A DNA stretch of 10,116 nucleotides. Source: an uncultured Spirochaetales bacterium. GTDB taxonomy: Bacteria > Spirochaetota > Spirochaetia > Sphaerochaetales > Sphaerochaetaceae. Shown here one piece after another: positions 6,171-10,116 of this stretch. The translations under genes and the position numbers were made by a program. The notes under the pieces were generated by a model, which was not told the origin of the DNA, searched no databases, and saw nothing but the letters and a program-made list of their open reading frames with translations. Location: contig CAMEXG010000068.1 of NCBI GenBank assembly GCA_945947045.1, positions 1 through 10,116 on the forward strand. The letters run 5' to 3'. Numbering within the stretch: the first letter of the stretch is position 1; each line of letters starts with the position of its first letter.

Positions 6171-7175
6171 TTATCTGACCATTACGTAGTCGATCCAGTA
6201 GTAGTTCTTGATTTCCTTACCATTGAGAAGTTCGATGGCTACGTCAACTGCTGCGTGAGACTGGCCGACGTGGTCGTTAAGAACTGTACCTGTCATCTCG
6301 CCCTTCTGAACCATTTCCTGGCATTCTGCAAGTGCGTCTACACCAACAAGGTAGATGTCCTTTCCGACTGTTCTGCCAGCTGCTGTGATAGCTGCTGCTG
6401 CACCAAGAGCCATAGCGTCGTTGTTACAGAATACAACTTCAACCTTGCTGCCGAACTTAGCAAGAGCGTTAGCTGTGATTTCCTGTCCCTTAGCCTGAGC
6501 CCAGTTACCAACCTGATCATCGAGGCATTCAACTGCAATTCCATTGTCCTTAAGATACTTTACAGAGAATTCTGTTCTGTACTGAGCATCGATGTTTTCT
6601 GGGTCGCCTTCAACCATGATGTAAGAAACCTTTCCGTCTCCGTTGATGTCACCATGATTATCGAGCTCTGCAATGATTCTTCCCTGGAAGGAACCGGACT
6701 GACGAGCGTCTGCACCAACATAACATACCTTTGGATTGTCGAGGATGCCTTCGTAAGCTTCATCGATTGTATTTCCGTTTGCATCGTATGCAAGAGGTTC
6801 TCTGTTGATGAGTACGAGTGGGATGTCAGCTGCAACGATCTTGTCGATGAGAGCATCAGCACTTGATGTCTGAACGAGGTTAAGGATAATTACATCCATG
6901 CCCTGTGTAATAAAGTTATCAACCTGGTTGGACTGCTCGCCCATGTCGTTCTTTCCATCAGCCATTGTAACCTGGTACTTTACTGTGTCTGTCTCGAGAG
7001 AAGCGAAGTAACTGAGGATTTCGTTTCTATAGAGAGTCATGAAGTTATCGTCGAAGGTATAAATTCCAACACCAACTTTGTATGTCTTGACACCAGAAGC
7101 TTCAGCTGTGCCCTGAGCAAAGACTGCTGTCAATGCGACGACAGCGATTAAAAGAATTGCCAAAAACTTTTTCAT
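6171..7175 (-). CDS. mglB: Periplasmic galactose/glucose-binding protein MglB
   Basis: The 334-residue substrate-binding protein (Peripla_BP_4) delivers galactose or glucose to MglAC. The start at 7175 follows AAAGGAG by about ten bases; an upstream in-frame ATG at 7229 lacks a ribosome site and would spoil the export signal. The signal peptide is about 1-20 (MKKFLAILLI, then cleavage near AVFA-QG) with no lipobox Cys. Compared from memory with E. coli GGBP, ligand residues align as D14/F16 to D43/F45 (YTFDDNF), N91 to N124, D154/R158 to D196/R200, W183 to W225, N211 to N252 and D236 to D280. His152 is replaced by N194. The calcium loop is DINGDGKVS (176-184) with E246 as the likely distal ligand. 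The match supports glucose/galactose over ribose or xylose. It is the first gene of the operon. Confidence 0.93.
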   Translation of the reverse strand: MKKFLAILLIAVVALTAVFAQGTAEASGVKTYKVGVGIYTFDDNFMTLYRNEILSYFASLETDTVKYQVTMADGKNDMGEQSNQVDNFITQGMDVIILNLVQTSSADALIDKIVAADIPLVLINREPLAYDANGNTIDEAYEGILDNPKVCYVGADARQSGSFQGRIIAELDNHGDINGDGKVSYIMVEGDPENIDAQYRTEFSVKYLKDNGIAVECLDDQVGNWAQAKGQEITANALAKFGSKVEVVFCNNDAMALGAAAAITAAGRTVGKDIYLVGVDALAECQEMVQKGEMTGTVLNDHVGQSHAAVDVAIELLNGKEIKNYYWIDYVMVR

Positions 7176-7209
7176 ACTTACAATCTCCTTTTTGCTGTAT
7201 GTGTAAATT

Positions 7210-7237
7210 ACTTTATCACGAAACTTCAAAAAGTAAA
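7210..7237 (-). promoter_or_regulatory. Candidate sigma-70-type promoter of mglBAC
   Basis: On the - strand TTTACT (plus positions 7232-7237) and TAAAGT (7210-7215) are separated by 16 bases, each matching four of six consensus positions. Transcription would start near 7203, leaving a leader of about 28 bases with the AAGGAG site. An alternative -10-like TATAGG (plus 7281-7286) lies within the 14-bp palindrome but has no -35. Either choice is tentative. Confidence 0.3.
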
Positions 7238-7251
7238 GGAATTCTTTTTAT

Positions 7252-7261
7252 AAACCGGTTT
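7252..7261. promoter_or_regulatory. LacI-family-type operator AAACCGGTTT
   Basis: AAACCGGTTT is a perfect 10-bp palindrome with a central CG step, the half-site pattern common to operators of LacI/GalR-family sugar regulators. It lies 77 bases upstream of the mglB start codon, as expected for a sugar-responsive repressor site. No LacI-family gene is in the window, so the regulator would act in trans. A copy with one mismatch (AAACGGGTTT, 8873-8882) lies in the gdhA promoter spacer. Confidence 0.45.
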
Positions 7262-7277
7262 TTATCTCTTTTGATTA

Positions 7278-7291
7278 TTTCCTATAGGAAA
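7278..7291. promoter_or_regulatory. 14-bp perfect palindrome upstream of mglB
   Basis: TTTCCTATAGGAAA reads the same on both strands. It lies 28 bp centre-to-centre from the AAACCGGTTT site, and about 30 bp from the FNR-type box, in the region upstream of mglB. I do not recognise it as the site of a specific regulator. A homodimeric protein would be the usual ligand. Confidence 0.35.
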
Positions 7292-7307
7292 GGAATTAAT
7301 ATACATT

Positions 7308-7321
7308 TTGATCGTTATCAA
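7308..7321. promoter_or_regulatory. FNR/CRP-family box TTGAT-N4-ATCAA
   Basis: TTGATCGTTATCAA exactly matches the FNR consensus TTGAT-N4-ATCAA; the symmetry extends one base further on both sides (7307-7322). It stands 133 bases upstream of the mglB start, past the end of gdhA's terminator, so only mglB is downstream of it. FNR-type or another Crp/Fnr-family regulator could activate sugar uptake here. Other families with similar sites cannot be excluded. Confidence 0.42.
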
Positions 7322-7461
7322 ACAGATTGTTTTACATATTTGTTATTTAGAGACACAACAAAAATAATGCTATGTAATTCTTTTCATAAAGAGTTATTTA
7401 ATAGTAAAAGTTGCAGACAAATTAATACATATCTTTATAAAAAAACTATGGTTAATAAGTC

Positions 7462-7488
7462 AAAAAGGCCCTGGTTTTCCCAAGGCCT
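7462..7488 (-). terminator. Intrinsic terminator of gdhA
   Basis: On the - strand AGGCCTTGG pairs with CCAGGGCCT across a GAAAA loop, giving a nine-pair stem with one G-U pair, immediately followed by TTTT and then GACTTATT. It lies 20 bases after the gdhA stop codon. It isolates the mgl control region from gdhA read-through. Confidence 0.85.
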
Positions 7489-7507
7489 GGTTTCACATTA
7501 TTGAGGA

Positions 7508-8845
7508 TTAATATCCCTGCTGGCACATTGCGTCAGCCACTTTCTTGAAGCCTGCAATGTTTGCACCCTTGACATAATCTATGTAGCCGTCAGCGCATCT
7601 TCCTTCTTTGACGCAGGCATTATGGATGTTCTTCATAATGCCATGAAGCTTCTGATCGACCTCTTCGCTGGACCAGTTATAGTGCTGTGCGTTCTGGCTC
7701 ATCTCAAGGCCGGATACAGCGACTCCACCTGCGTTTGCAGCTTTTCCTGGAGCGAATGGGATTCTAGCCTTCTGGAATGCTTCGATAGCTTCAGGACAGC
7801 ATCCCATGTTACTTGTTTCAACCACATACTTGACGCCGTTCTTAATAAGCATTTCAGCGTCCTCTCCCGTCAACTCATTCTGCAGAGCACAAGGGAATGC
7901 CATATCGACCTTTACTTCCCAAGGCTTTCTGCCTTTGACAAATTTAGCTCCGAATTTCTCTGCATATGGCGCCACAATATCATTGTTGGATGCTCTGAGT
8001 TCCAGCATATAAGCTATCTTTTCAGGAGTGTTGATTCCTTCTTCATCCAAAACATATCCGTCTGGTCCACTGATTGTCACAACCTTTGCACCAAGTTGTG
8101 ATGCCTTTGTTACAGCACCCCATGCAACGTTGCCGAAACCTGAGATTGCAATTCTCTTTCCCTCAAAAGAGTCGCCATGTTCCTTAAGCATTTCGGAAGC
8201 GAAGTACATTGTACCGAATCCTGTAGCTTCAGGTCGAACGAGAGAGCCACCCCATCCCCAACCTTTTCCTGTAAGAACACCAGTGTTTTCATCTCTGATC
8301 TTCTTATATTGGCCGTAGAGATATCCAATCTCTCTTCCGCCCACACCGAGGTCTCCTGCAGGAACGTCTGTATCAGGACCGATGTACTTCTGAAGTTCAG
8401 TCATGAATGCACGACAGAATCTCATGATCTCCTGGTCGCTCTTTCCCTTTGGAGAGAAGTCTGATCCACCCTTACCGCCGCCCATAGGGAGAGTTGTAAG
8501 AGAGTTCTTGAAAATCTGCTCAAAGCCCAGGAACTTCAGAGTTCCGAGAGTAACGTTGGCATGGAATCTAAGTCCGCCCTTATATGGACCCAACGCGTTG
8601 TTATACTGTACACGATAACCTCTATTGACCTGTAACTCGTGGTTATCATCTTCCCACTCTACCTTGAAAGTGATGATTCTATCTGGCTCGATTATTCGGT
8701 CGAGGATCTTGTTTTTAAGATATAGAGGGTTGGAATTGACTGTATCAATAACAGAGGCAACTACTTCTCTTGCTGCCTGAATGAATTCCGGCTGTGCAGG
8801 GTTTTTTCTTTCTACTTCAGCCATGAACGAATCGAGATCGTACAT
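7508..8845 (-). CDS. gdhA: NADP-type glutamate dehydrogenase
   Basis: The enzyme interconverts 2-oxoglutarate plus ammonium with glutamate in the cytosol, linking carbon and nitrogen metabolism. From the chosen start it has 445 residues, as in E. coli GdhA (447), and is close to it throughout. Substrate-site motifs are GPYKGGLRF (K89) and LPMGGGKGGSDF with the catalytic-type lysine K125, then DTDVPAGDLGVGGRE (158-171). The nucleotide-binding Rossmann start is SGFGNVAWG (235-243). FAPGKAANAGGVA (364-376) and GANIAGFKKVADAM close the protein. The ATG at 8843-8845 follows AAAGGAG at a normal distance. A further in-frame ATG at 8864-8866 lies next to the probable -10 box, so it is unlikely to be transcribed. 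NADP preference is inferred from overall similarity, not from a checked binding loop. The gene appears monocistronic. Confidence 0.95.
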   Translation of the reverse strand: MYDLDSFMAEVERKNPAQPEFIQAAREVVASVIDTVNSNPLYLKNKILDRIIEPDRIITFKVEWEDDNHELQVNRGYRVQYNNALGPYKGGLRFHANVTLGTLKFLGFEQIFKNSLTTLPMGGGKGGSDFSPKGKSDQEIMRFCRAFMTELQKYIGPDTDVPAGDLGVGGREIGYLYGQYKKIRDENTGVLTGKGWGWGGSLVRPEATGFGTMYFASEMLKEHGDSFEGKRIAISGFGNVAWGAVTKASQLGAKVVTISGPDGYVLDEEGINTPEKIAYMLELRASNNDIVAPYAEKFGAKFVKGRKPWEVKVDMAFPCALQNELTGEDAEMLIKNGVKYVVETSNMGCCPEAIEAFQKARIPFAPGKAANAGGVAVSGLEMSQNAQHYNWSSEEVDQKLHGIMKNIHNACVKEGRCADGYIDYVKGANIAGFKKVADAMCQQGY

Positions 8846-8866
8846 ATTTTCTCCTTTTGTGCCCAT

Positions 8867-8895
8867 AGGTTAAAACGGGTTTCCATATACGTCAA
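8867..8895 (-). promoter_or_regulatory. Candidate gdhA promoter with embedded operator-like site
   Basis: On the - strand TTGACG (plus 8890-8895, five of six) and TAACCT (plus 8867-8872, three of six) are 17 bases apart. Transcription would begin near 8860, giving a short leader that includes the ribosome site at 8851-8856. The spacer contains AAACGGGTTT (8873-8882), one base off the mgl operator. Imperfect 12-base direct repeats beginning ACGT (8889-8900 and 8907-8918, period 18) cover and flank the -35 box. Confidence 0.45.
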
Positions 8896-8982
8896 TATTT
8901 ATTTTTACGTTGATATTTTTTATTTTTTTGATGGTTTCATTACCGTTTTTATAAAATATTGAGTTAATCATAAAAAATAATT

Positions 8983-9008
8983 AAACATGTAACTATAATA
9001 ACATGTTT
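8983..9008. repeat. Perfect 8-bp inverted repeat AAACATGT-N10-ACATGTTT
   Basis: Arms at 8983-8990 and 9001-9008 flank a 10-base AT spacer that contains TATAAT (8994-8999). Each arm holds the self-complementary ACATGT. It lies between the gdhA promoter and the cpsB-like gene, so it could be an operator for either, or a weak hairpin. I found no matching -35 box for the TATAAT on the + strand. Confidence 0.35.
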
Positions 9009-9049
9009 CTTATAATTCCTTATATTTAAATAACTTATCTTTTTATTAA

Positions 9050-9082
9050 TTCGGTTAACAAAATAATCGTATACAAACCGAA
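9050..9082. repeat. Inverted repeat TTCGGTT-N19-AACCGAA upstream of the PHP phosphatase gene
   Basis: Arms TTCGGTT (9050-9056) and AACCGAA (9076-9082) are perfect 7-bp complements, 31 bases before the start codon. The GC-containing arms stand out in AT-rich DNA. It could be a two-site operator or a leader hairpin. A TAAAAT at 9090-9095 is a possible -10, but its -35 is poor. Confidence 0.25.
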
Positions 9083-9112
9083 AATAGAGTAAAATATTAA
9101 AAAAGAGGTATT

Positions 9113-9865
9113 ATGTCTGAAGCAGAAACCAGAAGTAGAAGAGTAGTAGATTTTCATAGTCATGTACTTCCGAATATTGATGATGGTTCTTCTTCCCTCT
9201 CCATGAGTCGGGAGATAATGGAAGAAACCAGACGCCAGAAAGTGAAGAAGATGGTGGCTTCTCCTCATTTCTATCCAAACAGAGTCTCTTTGGATAGTTT
9301 TCTTTCCAATAGAGAGAAAGCTGCCAAAGCTTTATTAAGTGTACACGACATAGACTTGTGTCCCTCCATATTTCTCGGAGCCGAAGTCGCCTATTACGAA
9401 GGAATTGGAGACAGCCCTTTTCTTAGTGATTTGACAATTGTAGGGACAAATACCCTGATGATAGAAATGCCCTTCCATAAATGGAATGACAAAGAAATAT
9501 CGGATGTGCTGGACATATCCCTCAACTCTTCTTTCTCCGTCATCCTCGCCCATATAGAAAGATATCTTTACTGGCAGGATCCGGATACTATAAACAGGCT
9601 TCTGGATGCAGGAGTGTTTATACAATCAAACGCAGATTTCTTTATAAACACAGAGACGAGAAACAAAGCATTGACTATGTTAAAGAATAATAAAATACAC
9701 ATTCTTGGTTCTGATACACACAACACAGACGTAAGACCTCAAAGGATAGGAGAAGCCAAGGCGATAATCAAAGACAGTTTGGGGGAAGATGTAATAACGG
9801 AGATGCTTTATCACTCAAAGACACTTCTCGAAGGTGCAATATCCATAGACCAAATGGGTTTTTGA
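9113..9865 (+). CDS. CpsB/YwqE-type PHP protein-tyrosine phosphatase
   Basis: The 250-residue protein fits the CpsB/CapC/YwqE family of manganese-dependent PHP-fold phosphatases, which in Gram-positives dephosphorylate the tyrosine kinases controlling capsule export. Metal-site motifs appear in family order: DFHSHVLPNIDDG (13-25; H15, H17, D24), ASPHFYPN (49-56; H52), GAEVAYY (89-95; E91), ILAHIERY (144-151; H147) and GSDTHN (199-204; D201, H203). All expected metal ligands are present, so it should be active. The ATG at 9113 follows AGAGGT closely. No tyrosine kinase, Wzx/Wzy or glycosyltransferase is visible nearby, so a capsule role is not supported by context; histidinol-phosphatase-like activity is the other possibility. 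A short two-TM ORF follows after 31 bases. Upstream DNA is very AT-rich. Confidence 0.85.
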   Translation: MSEAETRSRRVVDFHSHVLPNIDDGSSSLSMSREIMEETRRQKVKKMVASPHFYPNRVSLDSFLSNREKAAKALLSVHDIDLCPSIFLGAEVAYYEGIGDSPFLSDLTIVGTNTLMIEMPFHKWNDKEISDVLDISLNSSFSVILAHIERYLYWQDPDTINRLLDAGVFIQSNADFFINTETRNKALTMLKNNKIHILGSDTHNTDVRPQRIGEAKAIIKDSLGEDVITEMLYHSKTLLEGAISIDQMGF

Positions 9866-9896
9866 TAATTATCATCTCAATAATACGGAGCATAAA

Positions 9897-10076
9897 ATGG
9901 TAGATAAAATATTTAAGATTTCTATGATTCTTTTAGGTATTCTTCTCTTACTTCTAATTGTCCTTACGGCAGCAATCGGAGCAGAAGAGATGACGCTGAA
10001 AATAATAGGCTGGATTACTGTAATCCCTCTGCTCTCATCATTAACTACATTCCTGATTATCAGAACAAAGAAATAA
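9897..10076 (+). CDS. Small two-TM membrane protein (59 residues)
   Basis: The ATG at 9897 follows CGGAG (9886-9890) by six bases and opens a 59-codon frame ending in TAA at 10074-10076. The product starts MVDKIFK, has a first hydrophobic helix (about 8-28, including ILLGILLLLLIVLTAAIGA), a short GAEEMTLK turn, a second helix (about 35-55) and a charged RTKK tail. Lysines at both ends suggest both termini are cytosolic. I do not recognise a family. It follows the PHP phosphatase on the same strand with a 31-base gap, and another ORF begins two bases after its stop, so it probably belongs to an operon. The ribosome site and clean hydropathy support it as a real gene. Confidence 0.6.
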   Translation: MVDKIFKISMILLGILLLLLIVLTAAIGAEEMTLKIIGWITVIPLLSSLTTFLIIRTKK

Positions 10077-10077
10077 T

Positions 10078-10116
10078 ATGCATTACCAACTGGACGAAAC
10101 TTGGATTCCTTTCTCT
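10078..10116 (+). CDS. Possible start of a further gene, truncated by window edge
   Basis: An ATG at 10078, two bases after the preceding stop, opens a frame that stays open to the end: MHYQLDETWIPFS (13 codons). The tight spacing suggests an operon partner, but there is no good ribosome site and too little sequence to assign a family. Confidence 0.35.
   Translation, partial: MHYQLDETWIPFS

Larger units (their letters stand above)
7176..7461. other. AT-rich non-coding control region between gdhA and mglB
   Basis: No credible coding frame is present; the only long frame crosses into mglB antisense. The half nearer mglB holds the candidate promoter, the AAACCGGTTT site, the 14-bp palindrome and the FNR-type box. 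The half nearer gdhA (about 7323-7461) is AT-rich, with a loose TTTGTT/AACAAA inverted pair and no clear gene, RNA fold or repeat that I can support. A long mglB leader or an upstream second promoter is possible. Confidence 0.6.

Noticed and set aside
6255..6866. A 203-codon + strand frame opposite mglB
   Set aside because: It is antisense to a fully convincing binding-protein gene; its cysteine/serine-rich product is typical of a reverse-frame shadow.
7462..7488. GC-rich stem as a riboswitch or small RNA
   Set aside because: The short single stem directly followed by T4 and placed just after the gdhA stop is fully explained as an intrinsic terminator.
7133..7504. A 123-codon frame on the + strand across the mgl control region
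   Set aside because: It begins inside mglB antisense, has no ribosome site, runs through palindromes and the gdhA terminator, and its product has no recognisable pattern.
8846..8866. Longer gdhA form starting at the ATG at 8866
   Set aside because: It lies upstream of the strong AAGGAG site and beside the likely -10 box; the shorter form matches the family length.
8886..9112. AT-rich spacer as an integration site or replication origin
   Set aside because: No DnaA-box cluster, tRNA end, flanking direct repeats of attachment type or recombinase gene is visible.
9863..9874. 12-bp palindrome TGATAATTATCA at the end of the PHP phosphatase gene
   Set aside because: All but two base pairs are A/T, there is no loop or U tract, and it includes the stop codon; too weak to call a terminator or operator.

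Overview
The window looks like chromosomal DNA of a host-associated spirochaete in or near the Treponema/Sphaerochaeta group. This is inference. It rests on moderate to low GC, very AT-rich intergenic DNA, strong AAGGAGG-type ribosome sites, a periplasmic sugar-binding protein whose export signal ends in an FAQGTAEA-like segment common in treponemal binding proteins, and a complete MglBAC transporter, the known glucose/galactose route in treponemes. No rRNA, tRNA, insertion sequence, phage gene, CRISPR array or defence module was seen.

Left part (1-1976, + strand): the end of an HD-superfamily hydrolase, rsmD (16S rRNA m2G966 methyltransferase), an acyl-ACP thioesterase and a small DUF1801/YdhG-like protein. 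All three junctions overlap by a few bases, so the four genes look like one translationally coupled unit. It ends at a hairpin shared with the convergent slyX gene. slyX (- strand) is divergent from a WYL-type HTH regulator (+), with a 128-base gap between them.

Centre (3283-7507, - strand): a convergent terminator separates the regulator from mglB-mglA-mglC plus a 60-residue single-TM ORF coupled to mglC by ATGA. A strong hairpin sits between mglB and mglA and probably lets the binding protein be made in excess of the transporter. The 332-base region upstream of mglB is rich in palindromes: a perfect FNR-type box (TTGAT-N4-ATCAA), a 14-bp palindrome and a LacI-type AAACCGGTTT operator. This is the most interesting non-coding part of the window.

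Right part: gdhA (NADP-type glutamate dehydrogenase, - strand) has its own terminator and a reasonable promoter, which contains a near copy of the mgl operator. Beyond an AT-rich spacer lie a CpsB/YwqE-type PHP phosphoesterase, a 59-residue two-TM protein, and the first codons of another ORF running off the end, all on +.

Most of this is ordinary core and nutrient-uptake DNA. I found no convincing new multi-gene system. The leads are the mgl control region, the small membrane protein coupled to mglC, and a WYL regulator lacking the aromatic WYL signature.
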